IMG/VR virus record: IMGVR_UViG_3300035698_007794
Span: 1 to 40,511 of that record
Source of the DNA: a virus
Strand: one strand, 5' to 3'
DNA length: 40,511 bases
A program made the translations under genes and the position numbers. Positions 8,122-16,848 of the stretch are shown here, in pieces. The notes beneath the pieces are model-generated. The model was given only the letters and a program-made list of their open reading frames with translations. It had not been told where the DNA came from and did not search any database. Numbering within the stretch: position 1 is the first letter of the stretch; each line of letters begins with the position of its first letter.

Positions 8122-9612
8122 ATGAAAATACAAACAAAAGGATCAACTTTAACTTACAGGAATGCGGAAGTAGGAAATGCACTTCTTCGTTTAGATAATA
8201 AATTCCAATCCCACTTTTTTAGTGCTGAAGACATCTTCAAAGAGATGAAAAAAGATGAAAGTGATTCAGAACCAGACTGGAAATGTTTGCGGCCTGCTGA
8301 AATTAAAAGGATTCTCAGAACCCTAAAGAACATTGGGTTTGTGATAACTCAGAAGGGTGATGCGGCTCTGCGTCCGGAATACCTCGAAGAAGGTGGATGT
8401 TACAATGTTTTATTCCAAGATGGTGAATTAAAACCACACACTACATTCTGGAAGGACAATTTTCAGAACCTTATAGTTTACAAATACTTAAAATACTGCC
8501 GTGATAACTACATCCCACCCCCTACTGAAAATGGCATTATGAAATTCTTCAGGCTCCCGTCAAAATCAAAGCTGGTTAGCCGGGGGATAAAATATCTACA
8601 AGATAGGCAGCTCATCATAGAAAACCATGCCGATACCCTCAGACCCAACGGTAAAACACGGAAAATGAAGACATTTGCACTTGATGCAAAAACTTCAACA
8701 TTCCCTGACCAAAAACCTGATGAAAAACCTGATGACGAAGAAAATATCTTACAGACGGTCGGGATACCATTGATTTTAGATGAAGCTATTCAAAGATTCA
8801 TAAGACTGGACCCTACTTCCAAATACACTAGCCATTATATAAGAAATGGTAATCACTACAAATCACTCATGAGAATGTTTACTAAAATCGTGGGAGAAAA
8901 CACTACCGTTCAGGAACTCACACTCAAAGACATAGCAAAATTCTTTAAACTTTATAAAGAAAAAGGACTTACAGGTAAGAAAAAAACACCTGAAAGTGTC
9001 GCGTCTATGGACAGAGCTTTTAACCGAATTGCTGAACTAATCATATGGTTCATAGATAAAAAATATACTAAACTGGAACCTCTGAAAAAAGAAGATTTCC
9101 CAGAATCCTTCCCGAAACAAAACAAACCTGTTAAAGCCAAACCTGTTAAAGCTAAAACTAAACCTGTTAAAGCTAAAACTAAACCTGTTAAAGCCGTTGA
9201 CCTCCATACAGAAGTACCCTTACACCTGAGTAATCAAAAAGCTAAAGATGAAGTCATTGAAATAGCTGACCCAAATGAACCAGTTCTACCTGACTCAGCC
9301 GTAGCGGAACCCGTGGTCGAGAAGGCTCCCATAGTCGAGAAGGCTCCCTATGAAGACCCAACTATGGAGACCCCAACCATAGATGAATCAACCATAGATG
9401 ATGAATCCGATGATGAGCCAACCATAGAAACATCCTTCAGGGATTCAGAAACCGCCATGACCATCATTTTAGATGAAGACCTGTACATAGGTGTACAGAC
9501 CCTGGCAACAATTAGGCAACTCACCCCTTACGACATTGTAATGGATGCTCTAAAAACAAGTATTGACCAAGAAATAACAAAAATGCAAGAGAGAAATAGG
9601 GTAAAGAAATAA
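8122..9612 (+). CDS. Winged-helix-like accessory protein with KPVKAKT repeats (paralogue 1)
   Basis: This is a 496-residue protein with GGAGAG 6 nt before the ATG, divergent from the MerR operon. Residues about 10-200 look like two consecutive winged-helix modules: LRPAEIKRILRTLKNIGFVI, then a second unit with VYKYLKYCRDN, ENGIMKFFRLPSKSKL and IKYLQDRQLIIE. Residues about 330-360 are a Lys-rich repeat, followed by an acidic Pro/Thr-rich linker with repeated TIDE/TMETPTI words. A short C-terminal beta-helix-helix segment (TIILDEDLYIGVQ, then TPYDIVMDALKT) could be ribbon-helix-helix-like. The next gene is a diverged paralogue. DNA binding is likely from architecture, but the function is not recognised. 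Strand and codon context mark it as cargo in the virion region. Confidence 0.6.
   Translation: MKIQTKGSTLTYRNAEVGNALLRLDNKFQSHFFSAEDIFKEMKKDESDSEPDWKCLRPAEIKRILRTLKNIGFVITQKGDAALRPEYLEEGGCYNVLFQDGELKPHTTFWKDNFQNLIVYKYLKYCRDNYIPPPTENGIMKFFRLPSKSKLVSRGIKYLQDRQLIIENHADTLRPNGKTRKMKTFALDAKTSTFPDQKPDEKPDDEENILQTVGIPLILDEAIQRFIRLDPTSKYTSHYIRNGNHYKSLMRMFTKIVGENTTVQELTLKDIAKFFKLYKEKGLTGKKKTPESVASMDRAFNRIAELIIWFIDKKYTKLEPLKKEDFPESFPKQNKPVKAKPVKAKTKPVKAKTKPVKAVDLHTEVPLHLSNQKAKDEVIEIADPNEPVLPDSAVAEPVVEKAPIVEKAPYEDPTMETPTIDESTIDDESDDEPTIETSFRDSETAMTIILDEDLYIGVQTLATIRQLTPYDIVMDALKTSIDQEITKMQERNRVKK
9124..9195 (+). repeat. In-frame tandem repeat encoding KPVKA(KT)
   Basis: The units aaacctgttaaagcc (15 bp, 9124-9138 and 9181-9195) flank two perfect 21-bp copies extended by aaaact (9139-9159 and 9160-9180). 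They encode a basic KPVKA/KPVKAKT linker inside the paralogue 1 protein. The near-identical copies suggest recent slippage and a length-variable linker. Confidence 0.9.
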
Positions 9613-9646
9613 AACAGAAGCCTTTCGATTCACAGGAGATTGATAA

Positions 9647-10783
9647 ATGACGAAACGAATAAGAAAAACCTCACTAACCCGCAGAAGTTTAGAGATTCTA
9701 TATTGCCTCGGAAAAATGGGCACAGGATTCAAAGAACACTTCTACCCCCAAAAAATCCATGATTTCATGCAGGAACGACAAGCCTTCAACGAGAAATTGT
9801 ACAAAGGCTCAGACCCTGACTACGATGAAGAGTGGTACGTCCCCCTGAGTGTAACTGCCATGTTACCAGCCAAAAACCCCAATAAAGCAAGTGGGGGAAC
9901 ACTTCAAATCCTACTGGATAAAGGGTACATCCTGAAAGATGAAAAAAACCGATACCACCTCCATGAAAACTGTCGGAACAAAGGTGTCTGCCGTGCTTTG
10001 TTTGATATCGGAAACCTGGACCCATTCACTCCAAACTTTCAGAAAAACTGGAAAACACTCACCATCTTGACCTATCTCCAGTATTGTTCTCTTAGTGATG
10101 AAACACCTACCCAAGAAGAAATTGGTGATTTCTTCAATGTTCCCGAATCCTCTGCATTTATTAAGGATGGTCTGGAAACATTACTGGAAGACGGCATCAT
10201 CGAAGAAATTGAAGTGGACAGGATCGTCACTAACCCCAAAACCAAACTAAAAGAAAGTCAGAAAATGCCAGCTTATGAAACAAATCCTGCTGCAGTAGCA
10301 GCCTTGCAGTTCAAACGTAACGGTGACGATAATGCAATAGATGACCTCCTGGACAACATGGAAGCCAACACCCCAGCACCTAAAAAGGCACCTATCAACA
10401 AAAGAACGGCTGTTCTGAAAACACCACTAGAGAATAAATTTGACCTACAGGCTCCAGCCAAGGAAACCTTGGATAACCTCCTTGGAGACGTGGCTAAAGA
10501 CATTGCCAAGCCTAAAAAATACCGTCAAGCTATCCATGTGATTATTGCCCCAGATGACCAAATGCAGAAGGATTTAGACCTGCTGATGGAACACACTGGA
10601 AACCCCGTTGATAAAGTTGTAGCTACTGCTGTAGCTTTAGGACTCACCAAGAGTGCTACAGTTATTCGATCAGCAATCGATGTAGCTGTTCAGGAAGCTG
10701 TTCAGAAAGCTGTTCAAAAAAGCCTGAAAGACCTCGGCTTCAATGACCTCTCCATGACGGAACGCTACCCAATGGATGAATAG
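9647..10783 (+). CDS. Winged-helix-like accessory protein (paralogue 2)
   Basis: This 378-residue protein lies 34 nt after paralogue 1, with AGGAG 8 nt before its ATG. It shares the paralogue 1 layout. An N-terminal winged-helix-like unit contains LQILLDKGYILKDEKNRYHL. It is followed by a block aligning with paralogue 1: cysteine, phenylalanine and aspartate/glycine-rich turn, NFQKNWKTLTILTYLQYC, EEIGDFFNVPESS and LETLLEDGIIEEI. A linker and a C-terminal helical region (IHVIIAPDDQ to repeated VQEAVQKAVQKS) follow. No catalytic motif is seen. The two genes end at a strong terminator and form their own plus-strand unit. A DNA-binding pair (regulator or partition-like) is possible but unproven. 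Confidence 0.6.
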   Translation: MTKRIRKTSLTRRSLEILYCLGKMGTGFKEHFYPQKIHDFMQERQAFNEKLYKGSDPDYDEEWYVPLSVTAMLPAKNPNKASGGTLQILLDKGYILKDEKNRYHLHENCRNKGVCRALFDIGNLDPFTPNFQKNWKTLTILTYLQYCSLSDETPTQEEIGDFFNVPESSAFIKDGLETLLEDGIIEEIEVDRIVTNPKTKLKESQKMPAYETNPAAVAALQFKRNGDDNAIDDLLDNMEANTPAPKKAPINKRTAVLKTPLENKFDLQAPAKETLDNLLGDVAKDIAKPKKYRQAIHVIIAPDDQMQKDLDLLMEHTGNPVDKVVATAVALGLTKSATVIRSAIDVAVQEAVQKAVQKSLKDLGFNDLSMTERYPMDE

Positions 10784-10798
10784 TCTGTTGGAGACCCA

Positions 10799-10833
10799 CA
10801 AAAAAAGCCCCGAGGATGTCCTCGGGGCTTTTT
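10799..10833. terminator. Bidirectional rho-independent terminator between convergent genes
   Basis: A perfect 10-bp stem GCCCCGAGGA/TCCTCGGGGC (10807-10816 and 10819-10828) is flanked by an A-run on the left and a T-run on the right. It can terminate both the plus-strand accessory pair and the minus-strand sheath gene, whose stop is at 10849. Confidence 0.95.
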
Positions 10834-10848
10834 GTTTGAGTAATTGAC

Positions 10849-13800
10849 TTACAGGCTTGACCTGAGATGGAAGGTCAGGACCATGTACAGAAGTGGGAAG
10901 ACTGGGCTGTACCATGCTTCTACTTCAGCAACTGTTGGGTCATCTGCTGCTACCGAGGCTTTAACACCTGTGTAAGCAGTAATGATTTGAGCAGCCACCA
11001 ATTGTTTCAGCATCATTGCCATTCGGCCTTCAACCTGTGACAGGATACCTGGCAGGAACTTGATACCAACGAAGTTCTCCAAGAGCTGTCGGGACTGACG
11101 CTGGACTTCATCTGCAATCAACACGATGGTTGGCAGTTTGGTCAGCACATTCGTCATGTCAGTCGTCAAACCGTGCCGTACACGAATGTAAGGAGGTTTG
11201 TCTTCGAGCACTGTGACACCCTTGGTGGCCAGTAAGTTCTGTTCGACGGCATCAAGGATACGTCCAAGCTGCTGAACACCAACCAATCGTCGTCCTGTCC
11301 ACGGAGTTGCTACATCGAGGTTCGGGCTGACCACGGAACCTACCAGCATTGCTGCCAGCATCGGGCCATCCATCAACTCATCTGTGCTGGCTCCCAAAGC
11401 ATCTGTGATAGAAACCACTGCTACGTCTGGGTAAACCACCCGCATACGAGTGTTTGCAAGAGCCAGAGCTAAGTCACCACACGCTTCAGGCAAAGAGCCT
11501 GCTGCCATACCAACGATGGAAGTCCGTTCCGATTTATACCGGATGGAAGACATCAGTTCGTTGGATCGTTTCAAGTACTGGTACAAGTCCGTTGAATCAC
11601 CGCGGAGTGGAGTGATAATGTCGGGGTTCACGAACCCTGGCAGTGTTCCTTCCAACTCGTTAATGGCATCTCGGTAAGTTTCCAGGCTGGCATAAGGCTC
11701 TCCAGCTTCCCGAGGAACTTGCTTCAGACCCACAAGTACGGCTCCGTTCAACACTGCCAAATCAGAGGCCAATGTCAAGGGGGCATCTACACTGATGTTT
11801 CCGTATGCTGCTTCGATGGAAGCCATCTTGGTGTAGAACGTCGTTGTGAAGTCCTGTTTCTGGTAGATGTACGAGGTGTAGTACAAGTCACCAATAGCTG
11901 GTTCCTCACCACCACGTTTGAAGGTCTCCACCATTGCTGTATCATTAACACCAACATCTACAGTGTTAGCTACGGTCAGCTCGACACCGTTGATGGCGTT
12001 ATGAGGAATGTTTGCATCCGTCAGGAAGTTCTTACCAACCTGGATACGGAATGTTGAGTTAGCACCTGTCGGGTACTGAAGCCATGGACCATTCGGGTCT
12101 GTACTCCAACCACGAGGCAGAAGAGTGAATGTCAGGCCAGTGATTTCATCACGGTAAGTCTGACCAACGATTCCATCTTGACCTGTTCCGTCACCAGAAG
12201 GGTTAAGCAGAGATTCGTTGATTGTACCTGAACCGTCAGACACGCTAGATTTCACGAAGAAGCCATCCAGAGCAGGTTCACCTGAAGCACCGTCACCATC
12301 TTTAGCATTCAGACCAGTGTTGTAGGCCAGAGCATCATCAATTTGGCTCAGAGTGTTCTTGACTTCAACCGAGGACTGGGTTCCCAGTTCGGATATGACC
12401 GTCGGAGCATCCTGCACGTAGAGGAATTGACCACCAACACTGTCTTCTTCGACAAGAGCCAAACCATCTCGGGAGAAGGAAAGGTCTGCGGAAGCAAGGG
12501 TCAGCAACCAGGTGGTGAAGTTTGCGTGTCGGTTGGCCATCAAAGCAGATGCCAGTTTTCTAACCGATACGGTTTCTCGAAGGGCTACTGTTCCAGAGGA
12601 AGCACCCAACACACCGTTGGCTGAACCACTGTTGATGGAAACCTTGGAGTTACTGCTAGTTTCGATACCTGTGATACGGAAACCCGCACCTTCTTGTCGA
12701 AGGTAGAAGTTACTAACGATATTAGCTGCATCACCGAAAGGAGCACCAGGTACAGCAGCCATAGCCACTTTAATTTGGCCAAGAATCGAATCATCGTCCG
12801 AAATTGGTCCGAGGTTCGTAGCTGTTCCAGTAGCTTCTGAATCGAAAAGGACTTCAACTGGAGTTCCATCTACATCGAACTTGAAGACATCATTTGCTGA
12901 TACTGTCCCTGTTCCGTCGTAGAAGACGACCAGAGGTTCACTGTCAGCATCCATGCCACCGATGAATCCAACTTGGCCACTCACCGTGGAAGGTCGAACT
13001 GTTGCCGACCGACTGGCTGTGCCGTACAGACCTGATTCCAATCCTGCTTTGGTGTTACCTGTCAGAACTTGAAGTTGAGTCTGAGATTCGATGTCATGGG
13101 CATCCATGCTACTATCAGCACCACCACCAGGCAACAGACGGTTCCGAAGAATAAGTCTGTCGTACAGTTTCCGATCACCAACACCCGATGGGCAGAGGTA
13201 AGACCGAGCAATAGGAGCCTGAAGGAGAGCTGCCTGACCGTCACCAATTGCTGCACCTGTGTCCAAGCCTGCAATTACTGCAAAGTCTTCAACAGGAGAG
13301 TTAGTGGAGTCGAGGAACTGGATGTAACCAGCACTGTCCAGACCAGGAAGCTGCAATTTGAACTGCAACTTGGCTTGGGCATTAGCCGTACATTCGATAT
13401 TGAAACCTGCCAGAGCTGGAGTAATTACAACTCGGGCTGCAATTGCCGTATCAATCTGGCTTTGAACCTGAGCAGCTAAGAGAGCTGGGGTAGCATAAGC
13501 TCCTGCCACCAACGTAATCTCGAAGCCTTCAGTCAGAGAAACATCACCAACATAACCCACTTTCAGTTTGTCGTGAGCAGAGGCTGTGATGGTCACTGGA
13601 CCATTGAACTCAGTTGCACCCACTAATGTGGAACGAGCATCTGGGTTGTAAATGTAGTAAGGAGTTCCGACTGCTACAGCTCCACCATCCCAGGCAGAAT
13701 CTGCGGTAGCCATCCAAGTTGTACCATCGTAAGCTGTGATGGTTTTGTACTGACCTGGAGTTGCTCCACCTGGAGCATGTTGACCGATGACCACTCTCCA

Positions 13801-16179
13801 ACCAACGTAGTAATTGTTTACGTCAGATTTGGTGTGTGGTAGTTCGATTTTATTCACTGCACCTGTTACGGCTACATCTTGATGACCGCTGGCAGCTTCG
13901 TTAATGACATCAGCAAAGTAGCTAACATCTACGTTGGACACCGTACTGGATGTTTTCACCAGGATATTGGCATCATCTACTTGAAGGTAGAAGTCTTCTG
14001 CAGCAGCCAGAGAGTAACTTTGGCCAATTGTTGCACCAACTCCACCTGTGTAGGCTACTTCATCACCGACGATGGAAGCGAAGAACCCACCACCATGTCC
14101 AGAAACTGCTGCACTACCAGAAGGATTATCCAGATTCAAGCCAGCAGCACCGACTGATTCGTAGGTGTGCAGTTTGATTCGGAGTCTATCGGAGTATTCT
14201 TTGATGAACTCGTAAGGTCCAGCACCAGGCATCGTCCATTTTGCAGGAGTAGCAACACGAGAGGCAAACTGTACTGTCACGATTTCTTCGACTGGGCCAA
14301 CGAAGTCGTCACCAGACAAACCTTCGAAGTGAAGGTCAGGTGTCAATTCGGAACCAGACGGGAATTCAAGAGTTACACCGTTGAGGGACGAACCCTTTGT
14401 ACCGATGTTATAGAGGGCACCGTAGACTTCATTGTCACCTTTGTCTTCGATGGTGTATGTACCAATGCCAGAAGCTCCTGGATTCACACATGTCAGGGTG
14501 AACTCATCATCAGTCAGGAGGTTGTACCAGAAGGAAGCAAATACTGTTGCTCCGACGGGAACTGCTTCGGCCAATGAAACGGTGATGCCTTCCACTTTAT
14601 CTACATCCACTTTGCCTCTATCGAGAGCATCCTGAACATCATAACCCCAGTACACATCCACCACGTCTGGGCGGTTAGTCGGGAGGTCAATACGTCCGTT
14701 GGAAGCTGTCTGGAACAGGCTCTGACCCAAGGGGGTGTTTCGTCCGTTACCAAGAGTAGGCTGGAAAGGAAGTGTGAAGTCCATCCGGTTATCAGAGGAA
14801 ATCCCACCACTGCTCTGCACAACTGGTGTACAGGTTGAGAGGAAGGTTTTGTTGTCTATCAGGGTGCTGGTGATTTGAGTTTCACCAAACAATACTGCAC
14901 CGGTGGTATGGATTCCACTGGATACCAAAGCTGCTGTACCCCAAACGATTTTTTCGTCTTTCAGGATGAAATCTGCGTCCTGGATGTAAGACTTGGAATC
15001 AGGAGCAACACCACACTTGGTGATTTCGGTGATTCCATTGTGACCCAGGTAATCAAAAGTATCCTGCCAGGCGTTGAACCAGTATTGGATGGTCACAGTT
15101 GAACCAGCTTTTGGAGCTGCTGCCAAAGTGACTGCCCTTGTAGTTCCATTCACCGATACGGGAATGACCTGGGTGTTATTGACTTTGACCACCACTTTAG
15201 CAGGGTCAGTAGTCGTTACACCACCGTTGGAACCATCTACGATGGGACCTTCAAAGGTGTAGAAAGTGATTGTTCGTGTGTCAGCAGAACCAGTAATGAT
15301 TCCCAAAGGAGCATTGGCTGAACCTGCACTGACTATAATGCTGCCATTTGCATTCAATAAAAGTGCCGAAAGGCCAAAGTTATTGATGAAGGCACTGGCT
15401 GTCAGAGTTCCTTTGTTAGCTGCTGTAATAGCTGCAGCAATCTGAGCCATCGTGTAATCGTTCCGAGGAGCAAGGGTAATGGCATATGCCACACCATCGA
15501 TAATCAGATTGAGAACATTGTTGGCAGGAACGACGACCTGACCAGAAGCATTGGTAATATCTCCGTGCAAGTCAATGACTGCACCAGAACCAATTGAGCC
15601 TTCTTGTCCGACAGGGGAGTCTACATCGGCTATGCCGTCTACACCCCTGACAACTGCTGGGTCTGGATTCACTTGGTCACTGACATCATCAGTGGTAAGC
15701 GTATCTGTTCGTTTGAAGAAGTAAGTGACTCGGACTTCATCTGTGACCTTCGGAGGCTGTGCCAATTTAATGACTCCAGTAGCTCCATCCACCTGTCGAA
15801 CAACCATAATCTGGTTGTTGATAGTGACAATCACATCTGAACGGCTGTTAGTGGTTACACCAGCACCGTCACCATCTACGATAGGGTATTTACGGACTTG
15901 GATTTTATCCAGGGCTCCGTTAAAATCACCTAAAGTGATTACACCAGCCTGAGTAACACTGACCACAGCACGACCAGCTTCGTCTTCACCGACAATCTTT
16001 TGATCGACGTTCTGGGATGACCCTCGAACGACTTCCAGATTATTCTGAGCTAGATACTCGTTTCCCTCTCCGATAAAAATCGGGATTTTGAAACTGTCAA
16101 TAGCTCCAGAAACAGGATTTTCAAAAAGCGTCCTGGTGTAGACACCTGGAGGGGCGTATGATTTGCCAGGAAATGCCAT
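10849..16179 (-). CDS. Giant tail sheath protein
   Basis: The 1776-residue product starts at an ATG with GAGGTG about 6 nt upstream. The N-terminus has the typical sheath opening PGVYTRTLFENPVSG followed by FKIPIFIGEG. The last ~300 residues look like the conserved sheath C-terminal domain: GVTVLEDKPPYIRVRHGLTT, a helical RQLLENFVGIKF block and a final beta strand. T4 gp18 is about 660 residues, so some 1,000 extra residues are inserted between the conserved ends. They are rich in Ig-like or beta-sandwich segments. One repeated module is seen at about 98-160 and again at about 312-374 (IVDGxGxGVTT start, VNGTTxAVTLA middle, aromatic end). The product forms the contractile outer tail cylinder; insertions probably decorate its surface. 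Confidence 0.88.
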   Translation of the reverse strand: MAFPGKSYAPPGVYTRTLFENPVSGAIDSFKIPIFIGEGNEYLAQNNLEVVRGSSQNVDQKIVGEDEAGRAVVSVTQAGVITLGDFNGALDKIQVRKYPIVDGDGAGVTTNSRSDVIVTINNQIMVVRQVDGATGVIKLAQPPKVTDEVRVTYFFKRTDTLTTDDVSDQVNPDPAVVRGVDGIADVDSPVGQEGSIGSGAVIDLHGDITNASGQVVVPANNVLNLIIDGVAYAITLAPRNDYTMAQIAAAITAANKGTLTASAFINNFGLSALLLNANGSIIVSAGSANAPLGIITGSADTRTITFYTFEGPIVDGSNGGVTTTDPAKVVVKVNNTQVIPVSVNGTTRAVTLAAAPKAGSTVTIQYWFNAWQDTFDYLGHNGITEITKCGVAPDSKSYIQDADFILKDEKIVWGTAALVSSGIHTTGAVLFGETQITSTLIDNKTFLSTCTPVVQSSGGISSDNRMDFTLPFQPTLGNGRNTPLGQSLFQTASNGRIDLPTNRPDVVDVYWGYDVQDALDRGKVDVDKVEGITVSLAEAVPVGATVFASFWYNLLTDDEFTLTCVNPGASGIGTYTIEDKGDNEVYGALYNIGTKGSSLNGVTLEFPSGSELTPDLHFEGLSGDDFVGPVEEIVTVQFASRVATPAKWTMPGAGPYEFIKEYSDRLRIKLHTYESVGAAGLNLDNPSGSAAVSGHGGGFFASIVGDEVAYTGGVGATIGQSYSLAAAEDFYLQVDDANILVKTSSTVSNVDVSYFADVINEAASGHQDVAVTGAVNKIELPHTKSDVNNYYVGWRVVIGQHAPGGATPGQYKTITAYDGTTWMATADSAWDGGAVAVGTPYYIYNPDARSTLVGATEFNGPVTITASAHDKLKVGYVGDVSLTEGFEITLVAGAYATPALLAAQVQSQIDTAIAARVVITPALAGFNIECTANAQAKLQFKLQLPGLDSAGYIQFLDSTNSPVEDFAVIAGLDTGAAIGDGQAALLQAPIARSYLCPSGVGDRKLYDRLILRNRLLPGGGADSSMDAHDIESQTQLQVLTGNTKAGLESGLYGTASRSATVRPSTVSGQVGFIGGMDADSEPLVVFYDGTGTVSANDVFKFDVDGTPVEVLFDSEATGTATNLGPISDDDSILGQIKVAMAAVPGAPFGDAANIVSNFYLRQEGAGFRITGIETSSNSKVSINSGSANGVLGASSGTVALRETVSVRKLASALMANRHANFTTWLLTLASADLSFSRDGLALVEEDSVGGQFLYVQDAPTVISELGTQSSVEVKNTLSQIDDALAYNTGLNAKDGDGASGEPALDGFFVKSSVSDGSGTINESLLNPSGDGTGQDGIVGQTYRDEITGLTFTLLPRGWSTDPNGPWLQYPTGANSTFRIQVGKNFLTDANIPHNAINGVELTVANTVDVGVNDTAMVETFKRGGEEPAIGDLYYTSYIYQKQDFTTTFYTKMASIEAAYGNISVDAPLTLASDLAVLNGAVLVGLKQVPREAGEPYASLETYRDAINELEGTLPGFVNPDIITPLRGDSTDLYQYLKRSNELMSSIRYKSERTSIVGMAAGSLPEACGDLALALANTRMRVVYPDVAVVSITDALGASTDELMDGPMLAAMLVGSVVSPNLDVATPWTGRRLVGVQQLGRILDAVEQNLLATKGVTVLEDKPPYIRVRHGLTTDMTNVLTKLPTIVLIADEVQRQSRQLLENFVGIKFLPGILSQVEGRMAMMLKQLVAAQIITAYTGVKASVAADDPTVAEVEAWYSPVFPLLYMVLTFHLRSSL

Positions 16180-16358
16180 TTTACACCTCGTAATTTCGGT
16201 TCATTCCACAAGTCGTTGCGGAGTTTCAGCTCAAACTATTTCTTCTGTCTATCGGTAAGTTCGTCTGTATCTCCAGCCAACGGCGGTTAAGTAAGCTCAA
16301 GTTGTTAGTCCGTATTTTCATCTGTCTGTCTTGTCCATGACCACTTGCGGTCTAGTTT
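16180..16358 (-). promoter_or_regulatory. Sheath leader carrying the recurrent AACAACTTGAGC motif
   Basis: This gap has no gene. On the minus strand it contains ACAGACAGAT (16321-16330) and AACAACTTGAGC (16296-16307), then ACAGACG, the word TACCGATAGA (16248-16257) and a diverged AGTTTGAGCT. The first two words also occur in the leader at 3657-3690, and CCGATAGACA is shared too. Recurrence before two structural transcription segments points to a late promoter or an mRNA leader element. No clean sigma70 promoter is visible. Confidence 0.4.
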
Positions 16359-16808
16359 TTATTCGGGAGTGGGTTTCGTCCTCTCCTGTTCTATGGCGTT
16401 CATAGCCTGATTATTGATAGAAAGAGCAGCATCTCGGGCATTTCGTTCCTCTTGGGACATTAAATGGAACTCCCCGTCAGAGGTTTTCGTGATGTCTTTT
16501 CCAGTTGCATCAGGATTATCCCGTAACAACTCTTTCTTGGTGTCTACCCGAGCCACATGAGCTTTTCGTCCTTGTTCCGCAGATTGGCCAATCACTCTAT
16601 CAATGTGAGCATCCAAACTATCCACTCCAGTATTCTGAGGAATGGGCCCGGAAACTTCTTGATTGAAAACCCCATTCACATCAGAGGGCATCAATCGGTC
16701 AGCTTCTTTCCCACACTCTGGGCATTTTTTCGGTTCGGCATGTTTGGCCATACTGGCTGTACTTTCAAAACGGATTCCACAACCACATTGATATTCATAT
16801 ATCGGCAT
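16359..16808 (-). CDS. FmdB-type zinc-ribbon protein (copy 1)
   Basis: A 149-residue protein with GGAGG 4 nt before the ATG. The first 45 residues form an FmdB-like zinc ribbon: MPIYEYQCGCGIRFE with C8 and C10, then KKCPECGKEADRLM with the second Cys pair. The rest is polar and helical, with no known domain. A second FmdB-like gene lies at 35540-35929 in the same window, so the phage carries at least two. Zinc binding is well supported; the biological role of phage FmdB ribbons is unknown. It sits directly upstream of the sheath leader. Confidence 0.75.
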   Translation of the reverse strand: MPIYEYQCGCGIRFESTASMAKHAEPKKCPECGKEADRLMPSDVNGVFNQEVSGPIPQNTGVDSLDAHIDRVIGQSAEQGRKAHVARVDTKKELLRDNPDATGKDITKTSDGEFHLMSQEERNARDAALSINNQAMNAIEQERTKPTPE

Positions 16809-16848
16809 CGGTCCTCCACTCTCTAAGAATGGGTGGTAAATTAAAGAA

